DNA of 64,000 nucleotides, from positions 124,001-188,000 of the forward strand of contig CAKREB010000002.1 of the NCBI GenBank assembly GCA_934317005.1, read 5' to 3'. The stretch's first letter is position 1; every line of letters starts with the position of its first letter. A program made the translations under genes and the position numbers. Positions 35,657 through 45,122 of the stretch are shown here, piece after piece. The notes under the pieces were generated by a model. It had not been told where the DNA came from. It saw nothing but the letters and a program-made list of their open reading frames with translations, and made no database searches. Source of the DNA: an uncultured Lachnospiraceae bacterium. Lineage in GTDB: Bacteria > Bacillota > Clostridia > Lachnospirales > Lachnospiraceae.

Positions 35657-36667
35657 ATGGCTAAGTCGGAGGAAATTAGCGGAGTCCAAAAGGCAGCGAT
35701 ATTACTGATTGCCTTAGGACCTGAAAAATCTGCAAATGTGTTTAAGCATTTGAAAGAAGATGAGATAGAGCAGTTAACTTTGGAAATTGCAAATACCCGC
35801 AGCGTATCACCGGCAATGAAGGATGCGGTATTAGATGAATTTTACGAGGTATGTCTTGCACAGCAGTATATTGCCGAGGGTGGTATCGCTTACGCAAAAG
35901 ACCTTCTGGAAAAATCTTTGGGTGCAGAGCGTGCAAAGGATGTAATCGGAAAGCTGACAGCATCATTGCAGGTTCGTCCGTTTGAGTTTGTAAGAAAGGC
36001 AGATGCCAGCCAGCTGTTGAACTTTATTCAGGATGAGCATCCGCAGACAATCGCTTTAATCTTATCATATCTGCCATCCGGACAGGCATCTGCAATCATA
36101 TCAGCTCTTACGCCGGATAAACAGACAGATGTTGCAAAGCGTATTGCACAGATGGATAGAACATCGCCGGATGTGATCAAAGAGGTGGAAAAGGTATTGG
36201 AACAGAAGCTTTCTTCGCTTGTCAATCAGGATTACACGGTTGTCGGTGGTGTGGACTCTATCGTAGAGATCTTAAATACTGTAGACCGTGGAACAGAAAA
36301 ACATATTATGGAGAGTCTGGAAATCGAAGATCCGGAGCTTGCAGACGAGATCCGCAAGAAGATGTTCGTATTCGAGGATATCTTGTCTTTGGACGACCGT
36401 TCCGTACAGCGTGTGCTTCGTGAGGTAGATAATAATGAGCTTGCGGTTGCGCTGAAGGGATCAAATGAAGAAGTACAGAATTTGATCTTTAGTAACCTTT
36501 CTTCAAGACTGGCTACGATGATCAAAGAGGATATGGACTTTATGGGTCCTGTCCGTATGAAGGATGTTGAGGAAGCACAGCAGAAGATTGTTAATATTAT
36601 CCGTAAGTTAGAGGATTCTGCAGAAATTATTATCTCCAGAGGTGGAGGTGACGAGATCGTTGTCTAA
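35657..36667 (+). CDS. fliG: Flagellar motor switch protein FliG
   Basis: FliG is the C-ring protein that takes torque from the stator. The 336-residue protein has the FliF-binding N-terminus (GVQKAAILLIALGPEKSANVFKHL), a middle armadillo domain with the EHPQ-type motif (FIQDEHPQTIALILSYL), and the torque helix DRSVQRVLREVDNNELAVALKG with conserved charges. AAGGATGG precedes the ATG. Its last codons overlap the start of fliH. Confidence 0.97.
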   Translation: MAKSEEISGVQKAAILLIALGPEKSANVFKHLKEDEIEQLTLEIANTRSVSPAMKDAVLDEFYEVCLAQQYIAEGGIAYAKDLLEKSLGAERAKDVIGKLTASLQVRPFEFVRKADASQLLNFIQDEHPQTIALILSYLPSGQASAIISALTPDKQTDVAKRIAQMDRTSPDVIKEVEKVLEQKLSSLVNQDYTVVGGVDSIVEILNTVDRGTEKHIMESLEIEDPELADEIRKKMFVFEDILSLDDRSVQRVLREVDNNELAVALKGSNEEVQNLIFSNLSSRLATMIKEDMDFMGPVRMKDVEEAQQKIVNIIRKLEDSAEIIISRGGGDEIVV

Positions 36668-37505
36668 TTTGATTAAGTCTGTTTATTTTAATGTAGACCC
36701 TTCCAAAGTACGAACTATTGATTCGGATGAGAAGGTAGAAAAATTTATTCCGAATATTTATGACAAAGAGGAAAAGCTGCAAGAGTTTTCCTTTCAAAAC
36801 TTTGATGAGCAGCCTACTGATATGGATGAAGAAAATCCAGAGGAAAGTTATCAGGATGGTCTTTCTGTTATTTCGATGGACGATGTTGTTAGTCAGGAAA
36901 GAGAAAAGCTCTCCAATGAAATGAAAGAAAAGCAGGATGAGATTCTGGCAGATGCCAAAAGTCAGGCAGAAGAGATTGTTGCACAGGCACAATCAGAGGC
37001 AGAGGCAATCCGCGAGCAGGCCCGCGCAGAGGGAGAACAACAGGGAAGAGAGGAAGGTAACGTTCAGGCGCAGCTCATACTTGGCAAAATGCAGGAAGAA
37101 CTGCAGGAGGAATATGACAAGCGCTTTTTAGAGCTGGAGGAGCAGGAAAAAAATCTGGAGCCGTATTTTGCGAATCTGGTGGTAGGACTGGTTAAAAAGC
37201 TGACAGGTGTTGTGTGTGAGGATAAGAAGGATGTTATTTTATATCTGATCGGAAACGCCATTAAGAATCTGGAAAAAACGAAACGGATTTCTATTCGCGT
37301 TTCCAAAGAGGACATGGGACGTGTATCGGCAAAGAAAGCTACCTTCAAGATGATTGCAAAAGAGGTAGAGGAATTTGAAATCGTTGAGGATGCAAGCTTA
37401 GAAGAAAATCAGTGCATTATCGAAACGGACAGCAAGATTATAGACTGTAGTCTGGATGCCCAGCTGCAGAATCTGGAAGAACATATTAAGATGCTGACAT
37501 ATTAG
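36660..37505 (+). CDS. fliH: Flagellar export ATPase regulator FliH
   Basis: FliH is the peripheral stalk that holds FliI and links it to the C ring. The 281-residue protein starts MSNLIKSVYFNVD, like other FliH N-termini. It continues as a long coiled coil with repeated small residues (DAKSQAEEIVAQAQSEAEAIREQARAEGEQQGREEG) and ends in the V-ATPase E-like domain. I choose TTG 36660 because a full GGAGGTGA box lies eight bases upstream. GTG 36642 gives six more residues. It overlaps fliG by 8 bases, which suggests coupled translation. Confidence 0.9.
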   Translation: MSNLIKSVYFNVDPSKVRTIDSDEKVEKFIPNIYDKEEKLQEFSFQNFDEQPTDMDEENPEESYQDGLSVISMDDVVSQEREKLSNEMKEKQDEILADAKSQAEEIVAQAQSEAEAIREQARAEGEQQGREEGNVQAQLILGKMQEELQEEYDKRFLELEEQEKNLEPYFANLVVGLVKKLTGVVCEDKKDVILYLIGNAIKNLEKTKRISIRVSKEDMGRVSAKKATFKMIAKEVEEFEIVEDASLEENQCIIETDSKIIDCSLDAQLQNLEEHIKMLTY

Positions 37506-37541
37506 GCGGAAAACCGCTTGGAAAGTGAGGAGCGTATCTGT

Positions 37542-38888
37542 ATGGTGGATATTGATTTATCAAAATATAATATGCTTTTAGAACAATCCTATGAAAAAAG
37601 ACTCGGCAAGGTGGCAAAGGTAGTAGGATTGACGATTGAGTCAATCGGTCCTGCAGCGAAAATGAATGATCTGTGCAGGATTATCACTAAGGACACACAT
37701 CAGGTTATTCATGCAGAGGTTGTTGGATTTCGTGACGACAGAGTTTTACTGATGCCCTACGACCAGACAGCAGGCGTTGGACTGGGAAGCCGTGTAGAAA
37801 ATACAAATGCCCCTTTAAAGGTAAAGGTTGGCGATGAGCTTCTTGGAAAAACTCTGGATGGTCTGGGAAATCCAATTGACCATACGGAGCTTGGCAATCT
37901 TCCGGGTTATTCTGTAGAAGCAGATCCGCCCGATCCTTTGACAAGAGAGATCATTGATCAGGTGCTGCCGTTAGGTGTCAAGGCAGTCGATGGACTGATT
38001 ACAGTCGGCAAGGGACAGCGTATTGGGATTTTTGCGGGAAGTGGTGTCGGTAAGAGTACCCTTCTTGGAATGTTTGCAAGAAATACGAAGGCTGATATCA
38101 ATGTGATCGCTCTGATCGGTGAGCGTGGTCGAGAGGTTCGCGAATTTATCGAGCGCGATCTGGGACCGGAAGGCATGAAGCGTTCTGTTGTCGTAGTGGC
38201 AACCTCAGATAAACCGGCTCTTATTCGTAATAAAGCGGCAAAGACAGCGACAGCGATCGCAGAATATTTTAGAGATCAGGGGAAGGATGTTCTTTTGATG
38301 ATGGATTCCCTGACGCGTTTTTCGATGGCACAGCGTGAGATTGGTCTGGCTTCCGGGGAACCACCGGTTTCCAGAGGATATCCACCAAGCGTTTATGCTG
38401 AGATGCCAAAGCTTTTAGAGAGGGCAGGCCGTTCGGATAAAGGCTCTATTACAGGGCTGTATACCGTATTAGTAGACGGTGATGACTTTAACGAGCCGAT
38501 TACAGATACGGCACGAAGTATTTTGGACGGTCATATCATGCTAAACCGTAAGATCGCACAGAAAAATCATTATCCGGCTATTGATGTGTTACAAAGTATT
38601 TCGCGTGTTATGAGCAGCATTGTGACAAAGGAACATAAAAAGGCAAGCGGTCAGTTAAAAAATGTACTGGCAACGTATGCTGAGGCGGAAGATCTGGTTA
38701 ATATCGGAGCTTATAAGCCCGGTTCCAACAAAAATATTGATTTCGCACTATCAAAAATAGACGAAGTAAACGATTTTTTGATACAGGATGTTTATGATAA
38801 GTACGATTATGACGAAATAATAAATAAGCTTATGGCAATTTTTCAGGAGGGTTCAGAAGCACAGTCAGAAAATGCCGATGAAGCCTGA
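37542..38888 (+). CDS. fliI: Flagellar protein export ATPase FliI
   Basis: This F1-beta-like hexameric ATPase works at the export gate. The 448-residue protein has Walker A GSGVGKST (Lys171), Walker B VLLMMDSLTRFSMAQREIGLA and the family signature PPSVYAEMPKLLERAG. I start at ATG 37542, which has GAGGAG nine bases upstream. A short GCGG-AAAA-CCGC hairpin (37506-37517) sits between fliH and this gene. Confidence 0.97.
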   Translation: MVDIDLSKYNMLLEQSYEKRLGKVAKVVGLTIESIGPAAKMNDLCRIITKDTHQVIHAEVVGFRDDRVLLMPYDQTAGVGLGSRVENTNAPLKVKVGDELLGKTLDGLGNPIDHTELGNLPGYSVEADPPDPLTREIIDQVLPLGVKAVDGLITVGKGQRIGIFAGSGVGKSTLLGMFARNTKADINVIALIGERGREVREFIERDLGPEGMKRSVVVVATSDKPALIRNKAAKTATAIAEYFRDQGKDVLLMMDSLTRFSMAQREIGLASGEPPVSRGYPPSVYAEMPKLLERAGRSDKGSITGLYTVLVDGDDFNEPITDTARSILDGHIMLNRKIAQKNHYPAIDVLQSISRVMSSIVTKEHKKASGQLKNVLATYAEAEDLVNIGAYKPGSNKNIDFALSKIDEVNDFLIQDVYDKYDYDEIINKLMAIFQEGSEAQSENADEA

Positions 38889-38962
38889 ATGAGAGAAGAA
38901 AAGAGTAGAAACTTCGGAGTGTTGTCTGGCGATATGTCAAGAAAAAGAAAGTTTGAATAAAG

Positions 38963-39418
38963 ATGGCAAAGTTTATTTTTAAAATGCAAAGCATTCTGTC
39001 CATCAAGGAAAAGCTGGAGGATCAGGCGAAAGCAGAGTATGGACTGGAGGCAGCAAAGCTTCGGGAGGAAGAAAAGAAGCTAGAGGTACTTATAGCAAAG
39101 AAAGAGGCTTATCAGGAAAGGCTCAAAGGTGCCGTGCAGGATACTCTGGATGTGCGGGAGATTAAGGATCTGGAAAATTGTGTGGAACACGCAAAATATA
39201 CGATCAATGTGCAGAAATTTGTGATTAAGCAACAGCAGGAAAGAGTGGATCGTGCCAGAGAAAAGTTAGATAATGCGATGAAGGAAAAAAAGACATATGA
39301 GAAGCTCAAGGAAAAAGCTTTTGAGCAATTTAAGATAGAAATCGAAGCACAGGAGAGAAAAGAAATTGATGAGTTAGTAAGTTTTCGCTTCCGGAGTGCA
39401 CAGAAAAGGGAGGACTAG
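38963..39418 (+). CDS. fliJ: Flagellar export chaperone FliJ
   Basis: This coiled-coil protein works inside the FliI ring and interacts with FlhA. The 151-residue sequence is almost entirely charged coiled coil (MAKFIFKMQSILSIKEKLEDQAKAEYG, then EQFKIEIEAQERKEIDELVSFRF), as in FliJ. Assignment rests on this pattern plus its place directly after fliI. No strong Shine-Dalgarno sequence is seen; AATAAAG precedes the ATG. Confidence 0.9.
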   Translation: MAKFIFKMQSILSIKEKLEDQAKAEYGLEAAKLREEEKKLEVLIAKKEAYQERLKGAVQDTLDVREIKDLENCVEHAKYTINVQKFVIKQQQERVDRAREKLDNAMKEKKTYEKLKEKAFEQFKIEIEAQERKEIDELVSFRFRSAQKRED

Positions 39419-39424
39419 TAGCAT

Positions 39425-40201
39425 ATGGCAAGGAAAAATAAAGACGAGGCAGCGTTTACAGGTCAGGAAAAGGAAAGCGGTGGAAGCAAAGCGCTTACGG
39501 CGCTGATCGCAATTATTATTATATTGATCTGGCTTGCGGTGTTTGCATTTTTAGTAAAGCTGGATGTCGGCGGAATCGGAAGTAATGTTTTATATCCGGT
39601 TTTGAAGGATGTTCCGGTGATCAACAAAATCCTTCCGGACGCTTCTGAGGAACAGCAGGCAGAAGAAGGAAATTATAAGTATAATACTTTGAAAGCGGCA
39701 AATGACCGTATCAAGGAGCTGGAAAAGAGATTGGAATCAGAAACCGGCACTACAACAGCAAATTCAGATTATATTGCAGATTTGGAAGCAGAGGTAAAGA
39801 AGCTTCAGAAGTATAAAGATGATGAGGACGCCTTTGAGAAGCGTGTGAAAGAGTTTGACGAAAAGGTAGTATTTACAGATAATGCACCGGATGTGTCAGA
39901 GTACAAAAAGTATTACGAGGAGATACAGCCGGACAATGCAGAAAAGATCTACAAGCAGGTATTGTATGAGATGCAGTATTCTGCAAAAGCAGAGGAGCTT
40001 GGTTCACAGTATTCGAGCATGGACCCGGCATCTGCAGCTAAGATCCTGACAGAAATGTCAGAGGATCTTGACCTTGTTTGCGACATTTTGGAAAATATGA
40101 AGGAAAGTCAGGCGGCTGAGATCATTCAGAATCTGGACAGCATCTATGCAGCTCAGATTACCAAGAAGATTGCAGCAGTGAAAAACAAAGGGAAGAAATA
40201 G
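39425..40201 (+). CDS. MotE/YlxF-like flagellar membrane protein
   Basis: The 258-residue protein has one N-terminal membrane helix (ALTALIAIIIILIWLAVFAFLV, about 23-44), a coiled coil (about 90-140) and a C-terminal MgtE-N-like repeat (MDPASAAKILTEMSEDLDLVCDILENMKESQAAEIIQNLDS). This architecture and its place between fliJ and fliK match Bacillus YlxF and MotE of other bacteria, which assist MotB or the stator. It begins six bases after fliJ ends. Confidence 0.85.
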   Translation: MARKNKDEAAFTGQEKESGGSKALTALIAIIIILIWLAVFAFLVKLDVGGIGSNVLYPVLKDVPVINKILPDASEEQQAEEGNYKYNTLKAANDRIKELEKRLESETGTTTANSDYIADLEAEVKKLQKYKDDEDAFEKRVKEFDEKVVFTDNAPDVSEYKKYYEEIQPDNAEKIYKQVLYEMQYSAKAEELGSQYSSMDPASAAKILTEMSEDLDLVCDILENMKESQAAEIIQNLDSIYAAQITKKIAAVKNKGKK

Positions 40202-40271
40202 CTGTCTACAGCATAAGCTGTTGACATAGATGTGCCTTTGGTACAGGAAAAAAGAAAGAGGAGGTGAAAGA

Positions 40272-41804
40272 ATGGCAAATGTAAATGCAGTCAATTTAAG
40301 TGTACAGGCGGCAAATAACTTTACAGCAGCAAAGAGCAATACTGTAGTTAATGCAAACAGTACGCAGTCGTTTGGCCAGTATCTTGGCAACAGTCAGGCA
40401 TCACAGAATAAGACAGACGCAGTTTCCAAACAGGCAGCGGATGTCAAGGGTGTTTCAGATGGCAAGTCATTGGTCGGTTCACGGCAGGATGCAATCACAA
40501 AGACGCAGAATGACATAGCTAAGGAAGCTGCACTTGATCAGAGCAAGACAGACGATACAGTGGATTCTGCAAAGACTGATACCGTTGTACAGGAAATCAG
40601 AGATATTGTGAAGGACAGCCTTTCTATTGATGATGACACAATGGATGCTACATTGCAGATGATGGGAATCGTTGTTACGGATCTTCTGAATCCTAATGTA
40701 TTGCAGCAGTTTGTGATGGCACTTAGTGGCAGTCAGGAAGCTACTGATTTTTTGACAAATGAAGAGATGATGTCAGGCTTTATGGAACTGACACAGGCAT
40801 TGGATGATTTTGCACAGAGTCATGCAGATGATCTGACCGCTATGATGGAAGTGTTAGACACTCCGGTAGCATTGGATGAGCTTCTTCCGGATGGAGAGCT
40901 TTCGGATTATCAGAAGATTGCACAGAGTCAGGAAGTGATGCAGGAAACAGCAGATCAGCCTTTAGAGGAAACGATTACTGTTACAGTAACGCAGGACAAT
41001 GCTTCTACGCAAAATGCAGTGGCAGGAAAGGCAGAGCAGACGGCTTCTTTGGCAGCTGACAGTAATATGACAGCAGCAGATCATGTAAGTGAACAAAAGC
41101 AGACTGTAGAGGAACCTGTTTTGGTACAGAGTGTATCCGAAAAAGCAGCAGGTGAAGAAACACCGGATACAGGCAGTGATGCATTGGAGGATGCTTCATC
41201 GGATGATCTGTTCTTTTCACAGAGCAGTGAAGCAGAAACACCGACAGAGCAGATGACAACACCGTTATTTGCAGAACAGCTTGGCAATGTACAGCCGGAA
41301 GCGCAGTTATTACAGCCTGAGTTAAACACAACGCAGAAGATGCAGCAGATGGTTGATATTGTGAAGCAGGTAAGCGAGCAGATTCATCGCTCGATCAATG
41401 CAGATACGACCACCATGGAAATGCAGCTTAATCCGGAAAGACTTGGAAAAGTATATTTTTCAGTAGTTTCTAAGGCGGGTGTTATGACAGCAACATTTCA
41501 GGTGCAGTCAGAAGAGGCAAAGCAGGCATTAGAAAGCCAGATGATCACATTGAAAGAGAATTTGGAAGCAAAAAACCTTAAAGTAGAGTCTGTAGATGTT
41601 CAGATTTCCGACTTTAGCTTTGAACATAGCAAAGAGTCAGAGGGACAGGAACAGGGTGATTTTACAAAGCAGGAAAAGCGCCGTTTCCGTTATGATGCAG
41701 ACATTGCAGATGATTCCGAGGAATCAGAGCAGATGATCAGTGCAGAACAGATGCGCCGTCAGGTAATGGTTGACAATGGCGGAAGCATTGATTACACGGC
41801 ATAA
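40272..41804 (+). CDS. fliK: Flagellar hook-length control protein FliK
   Basis: FliK measures the growing hook and switches FlhB export specificity. The 510-residue protein has a low-complexity, Gln/Ala/Ser/Asp-rich N-terminal two-thirds. The C-terminal Flg_hook domain (about 385-465) is MEMQLNPERLGKVYFSVVSK, then EEAKQALESQMITLKENLEAKNLKV. The start is ATG 40272 after GAGGAGGTGAAAG. It lies between the MotE-like gene and flgD, as in Bacillus. A second FliK-like gene is found at 9120-11318. Confidence 0.95.
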   Translation: MANVNAVNLSVQAANNFTAAKSNTVVNANSTQSFGQYLGNSQASQNKTDAVSKQAADVKGVSDGKSLVGSRQDAITKTQNDIAKEAALDQSKTDDTVDSAKTDTVVQEIRDIVKDSLSIDDDTMDATLQMMGIVVTDLLNPNVLQQFVMALSGSQEATDFLTNEEMMSGFMELTQALDDFAQSHADDLTAMMEVLDTPVALDELLPDGELSDYQKIAQSQEVMQETADQPLEETITVTVTQDNASTQNAVAGKAEQTASLAADSNMTAADHVSEQKQTVEEPVLVQSVSEKAAGEETPDTGSDALEDASSDDLFFSQSSEAETPTEQMTTPLFAEQLGNVQPEAQLLQPELNTTQKMQQMVDIVKQVSEQIHRSINADTTTMEMQLNPERLGKVYFSVVSKAGVMTATFQVQSEEAKQALESQMITLKENLEAKNLKVESVDVQISDFSFEHSKESEGQEQGDFTKQEKRRFRYDADIADDSEESEQMISAEQMRRQVMVDNGGSIDYTA

Positions 41805-41837
41805 GTAAAAATATTATATTTGAAAGGAGGAAGAACG

Positions 41838-42674
41838 ATGAGTTCAGTTGCTGATGTAGTAGAAAACAATGGCAAATATTCTTTGGATATTTCAGAAAGC
41901 TCACAGAAGACAGAGCGTACAACAGGCTCAAGCCTTGACAAAGAAGATTTCCTTCGTTTATTGGTAACACAGATGCAGTATCAGGATCCGCTATCTCCTA
42001 CAGACAATACAGAATATGTTGCACAGCTTGCACAGTTTAGTGAGTTAGAGCAGATGACAAACCTGAATACAACGATGTCAAACAACTCTGCTTATACATT
42101 GACAGGAAAATACGTGCTGGTTCGTCAGACATCGACAACAGGAGAGATTCAGGAGTTCACCGGTAAGGTTGACAGTGTCAAGATTAAAAATGGAGATGCG
42201 TATGTTTGCATCGATGGCAAGGATTACGAGTATGAAAATGTAGTACAGGTAATTGATGAAAGCTATTATATTTCTCAATTTATTCCATCTGTCGCAAAGC
42301 AGTCTTTAGCATACAATCATCAGAATCCGCAGGATGTGAAGATTACAAATGTTGATCTTGGTTCAAACGGATATCAGGCTACAAGCTTTGCGGTTGTTTT
42401 GGTGGATTCACAGAATCAGACAACAGCAATCGATACAAAGTATCTGAAGTATGAGAAGGGTACATTGACAATCGACAGAGAAGCATTTGCTAAAACCGAT
42501 GCAGGAAAATATACGATTGCTTTCGTATTTGATGATGCCAATAAGACGATGGATTATGAGAATGTCACACTGGAAGTCAAGGGAATCATCCAGAAGTCAG
42601 ACACAGAGGATTCGGCTGATACGACAGAATCCGGTGATACAGCAGATACATCTAAAGATGAAACAACTGTATAG
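41838..42674 (+). CDS. flgD: Flagellar hook assembly protein FlgD
   Basis: FlgD is the hook cap that guides FlgE assembly. The 278-residue protein has the family motif DKEDFLRLLVTQMQYQDPLSPTDNTEYVAQLAQFSELEQMTNL and a C-terminal beta region. It ends in a Thr/Ser/Asp-rich tail of about 30 residues (TEDSADTTESGDTADTSKDE). AAAGGAGG precedes ATG 41838; an in-frame TTG at 41820 overlaps that box. Confidence 0.97.
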   Translation: MSSVADVVENNGKYSLDISESSQKTERTTGSSLDKEDFLRLLVTQMQYQDPLSPTDNTEYVAQLAQFSELEQMTNLNTTMSNNSAYTLTGKYVLVRQTSTTGEIQEFTGKVDSVKIKNGDAYVCIDGKDYEYENVVQVIDESYYISQFIPSVAKQSLAYNHQNPQDVKITNVDLGSNGYQATSFAVVLVDSQNQTTAIDTKYLKYEKGTLTIDREAFAKTDAGKYTIAFVFDDANKTMDYENVTLEVKGIIQKSDTEDSADTTESGDTADTSKDETTV

Positions 42675-42698
42675 AAGGCAGCGAAAGGTGGAATGAAA

Positions 42699-43088
42699 AT
42701 GCAACGCTTACAGAAAAATTATACATCGATCGAGTCGATGAGAAGTCAGCTGCTGCAGAATAATCAAAAGACGAAAAATTCCCCGAAATCAGAGCTTTCT
42801 TTTCAGGATGTACTTTCCGAAGCAAAGGAACAGAAAGTTGATAATCTGAAGTTTTCAAAGCATGCAAATGATCGTCTGGCAACGAGAAATATTAATCTGT
42901 CTGCGGAGCAGATGGAACGCTTGGAAAACGGCACGACAAAGGCGCGGGAAAAAGGAATTCAGGAGTCTTTGGTGATGGTAGATGATCTTGCGTTTATAGT
43001 AAATGTCAAGAACAACACCGTTATTACAGCAGTAGGAGATGCGACAGATTCCATATTTACAAATATTGATGGGGCTGTCATTAGTTAA
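42699..43088 (+). CDS. TIGR02530 flagellar operon protein
   Basis: The 129-residue protein carries the typical segment FSKHANDRLATRNINLSAEQMERLENGTTKAREKGIQESLVMVDDLAFIVNVKNNTVITAVG of the TIGR02530 family. That family is found only between flgD and flgE in Firmicutes-type operons and is thought to help hook assembly. The start is set by GGTGG seven bases before ATG 42699; ATG 42693 is also in frame but too close. Confidence 0.92.
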   Translation: MQRLQKNYTSIESMRSQLLQNNQKTKNSPKSELSFQDVLSEAKEQKVDNLKFSKHANDRLATRNINLSAEQMERLENGTTKAREKGIQESLVMVDDLAFIVNVKNNTVITAVGDATDSIFTNIDGAVIS

Positions 43089-43161
43089 GGAATGAAGAGT
43101 ACCGGACCTCACAAGGAAGTACGCAGACTTTGACTGACAGATAAGTCTGAGGCTTCATTCC
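43089..43161 (+). other. Nested inverted repeats in the flgE leader
   Basis: GGAATGAAG (43089-43097) is the exact reverse complement of CTTCATTCC (43153-43161). Between them CAGACTT (43124-43130) pairs with AAGTCTG (43143-43149) across a 12-base loop. The left part of the enclosed region is loosely structured. The flgE Shine-Dalgarno box starts ten bases after the outer stem. No T-run is present, so a 5' regulatory or stabilising RNA structure is the likely reading. Confidence 0.6.
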
Positions 43162-43185
43162 GATTGATAAGGAGGTAATTCAATT

Positions 43186-44676
43186 ATGATGAGATCACTT
43201 TACTCTGGTGTAGCAGGATTAAAGACACATCAGACCAAAATGGACGTTATTGGTAACAACATTGCAAATACAAACACAGTAGGCTTTAAGTCAAGCAGTG
43301 TCAACTTTTCGGATACATTTTATCAGACCATTTCTTCTGCTTCCGGTGCTAATGCACAGACCGGAACAGCTGGTACAAATGCAAAGCAGATTGGTTTAGG
43401 ATCTATGGTAGCTTCTATCACAACAAATATTACAGAGCAGGGTGGTCCTTCTACAACAAACCGTGCGCTCGATGTAGCTATCAATGGAGAATCCTTTTTA
43501 GTAGTACGTTCCGGAACCGATACCTGCTTTACAAAGTCAGGTGCGTTAAATGTCGATGAGGCAGGTAACCTTTACTGTACCACAAACGGTGCTACCGTTC
43601 AGGGATGGCTGGCAGATGGCAATGGAAACATTGTAAAGGATACGGTAAAAGATCTTGTAGTTATGAGCGCAGATAATATGTATTATGAGCCGGAGGCAAC
43701 CGGTGCCGTTACAATGTCCGGAAACATTGATCCAAATGATGAAGATGTAGACGCTACAACCGGTAAAGGTGAAGTTATGACATTTAGTTTTTTTGATCAG
43801 ATGGGTAATGAGTATATGGCTAAGTTTACTATTAAGAAATCAGCAGCAAACTCTTCTGTATACAATGTGTCTTTAGCAGATATTTACGATTCAAACTCAG
43901 AGTCTGTATTTGTCTCTAAGCAGGCAGATGGCACCTACAAGGCATCTGGTGCGGGATTTAAGATTAATGGAACAGCGATTACTGTAGCAGACACCAATGT
44001 AAATAAAGATACTGGTGAATTGACAATGGCAGATAATAAATTTACTTTAACTTTTAATAGTGTAACGGGTGAGTTTACAAGTGTAGACAGTCCTACCGCT
44101 CCAACAACAGGTGATAAGAGCTGGGTTGGTAAGGCTATGGTATTAGAAGTTACGAATATTAAAGGTAGTGCAACTCCGGTTCCAGCATATACTTCGGCAA
44201 CAGGAACAGGTGGTATAAAGGTATACTTTGACAGCCTGACACAGTATTCGCAGGGTGGCACCTCAAAGATTACCTATGCAAAGGGGGATCATGATAACTT
44301 AAATACCGGTAACAAAGCGGGTAAGATGAAGGGTCTTTCTATTGATCAGGAAGGTAAGATTTGGGGCAATTACGACAATGGCATGCAGAAGTGTCTGGCA
44401 CAGATGGCGGTAGCAACTTTTGCAAACCCATCCGGTCTTGAGTCAAAGGGAAACAGCTTGTTTATGGCAACCTTGAACTCTGGTGAGTTCGATGGCGTTG
44501 GTGAAGAGATTTCTCTTTCTGGGTCCTTCACAGTAGGCGCATTGGAAATGTCCAATGTAGACCTTGCCAACGAATTTACACAGATGATCACAACACAGCG
44601 TGGTTTCCAGGCAAACTCAAGAATCATTACAACTTCTGACTCTATGTTAGAGGAATTAGTTAATCTGAAGCGCTAA
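43186..44676 (+). CDS. flgE: Flagellar hook protein FlgE
   Basis: FlgE is the main subunit of the hook. The 496-residue protein has the N-terminal motif MRSLYSGVAGLKTHQTKMDVIGNNIANTNTVGFKSS and the C-terminal motif NVDLANEFTQMITTQRGFQANSRIITTSDSMLEELVNLKR. The variable outer domains lie between them. AAGGAGGT precedes the ATG, behind a structured leader. A terminator follows the gene. Confidence 0.97.
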   Translation: MMRSLYSGVAGLKTHQTKMDVIGNNIANTNTVGFKSSSVNFSDTFYQTISSASGANAQTGTAGTNAKQIGLGSMVASITTNITEQGGPSTTNRALDVAINGESFLVVRSGTDTCFTKSGALNVDEAGNLYCTTNGATVQGWLADGNGNIVKDTVKDLVVMSADNMYYEPEATGAVTMSGNIDPNDEDVDATTGKGEVMTFSFFDQMGNEYMAKFTIKKSAANSSVYNVSLADIYDSNSESVFVSKQADGTYKASGAGFKINGTAITVADTNVNKDTGELTMADNKFTLTFNSVTGEFTSVDSPTAPTTGDKSWVGKAMVLEVTNIKGSATPVPAYTSATGTGGIKVYFDSLTQYSQGGTSKITYAKGDHDNLNTGNKAGKMKGLSIDQEGKIWGNYDNGMQKCLAQMAVATFANPSGLESKGNSLFMATLNSGEFDGVGEEISLSGSFTVGALEMSNVDLANEFTQMITTQRGFQANSRIITTSDSMLEELVNLKR

Positions 44677-44762
44677 TAGGGGTGGAATTTAACGCTTACG
44701 TTACGGGAATATAATGGAGAAGCGTTTCTCGACAAGATCATATGATGAAATGTCATTATGTT

Positions 44763-44794
44763 GGGGAGCAGTTGTATTTGCTCCCCTGATTTTT
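44763..44794 (+). terminator. Intrinsic terminator after flgE
   Basis: GGGGAGCA (44763-44770) pairs perfectly with TGCTCCCC (44779-44786) across 8 bases, followed by TGATTTTT. It lies in the 182-base gap before flbD and would split the fla/che operon, or attenuate it, at the end of the hook genes. Confidence 0.85.
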
Positions 44795-44820
44795 GCATAG
44801 CAGGATGATTCCTGTATAGT
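44792..44820 (+). promoter_or_regulatory. Candidate internal promoter before flbD
   Basis: TTTGCA at 44792-44797, a 17-base spacer, and TATAGT at 44815-44820. It comes right after the terminator and 39 bases before flbD, so it could restart transcription of flbD-motA-motB and onward. Confidence 0.5.
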
Positions 44821-44858
44821 GATCAGGGCATTCACATGAGAAAAGGAGCACTCAGATA

Positions 44859-45056
44859 ATGATCGATGTAACAAGATTAAATGGAAAAGAAATCACGTTA
44901 AATTGTGATCTGATTGAAATAGTAGAAGAAACACCGGACACAGTCATTACGTTGACAACCGGTAAAAAAATAATTGTAAAAGAAAGTAGACAGACAATAA
45001 AAAATCTAGTAAAATCGTATAAGAAGGAATGCAATTCTATGGAATTCATAGAATAG
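44859..45056 (+). CDS. flbD: Flagellar FlbD family protein
   Basis: The 65-residue protein matches the small FlbD family of Firmicutes operons: MIDVTRLNGKEITLNCDLIEIVEETPDTVITLTTGKKIIVKES. It is not the Caulobacter FlbD regulator. The biochemical role is not established; genetic context ties it to stator or hook function. AAAAGGAG lies upstream, and it comes directly before motA. Confidence 0.92.
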   Translation: MIDVTRLNGKEITLNCDLIEIVEETPDTVITLTTGKKIIVKESRQTIKNLVKSYKKECNSMEFIE

Positions 45057-45122
45057 ATGATCTTATATCCGGTATTTTATTGGTAAGATCATAAATAAAT
45101 ATTACATAAGGTGGTGTAGATT

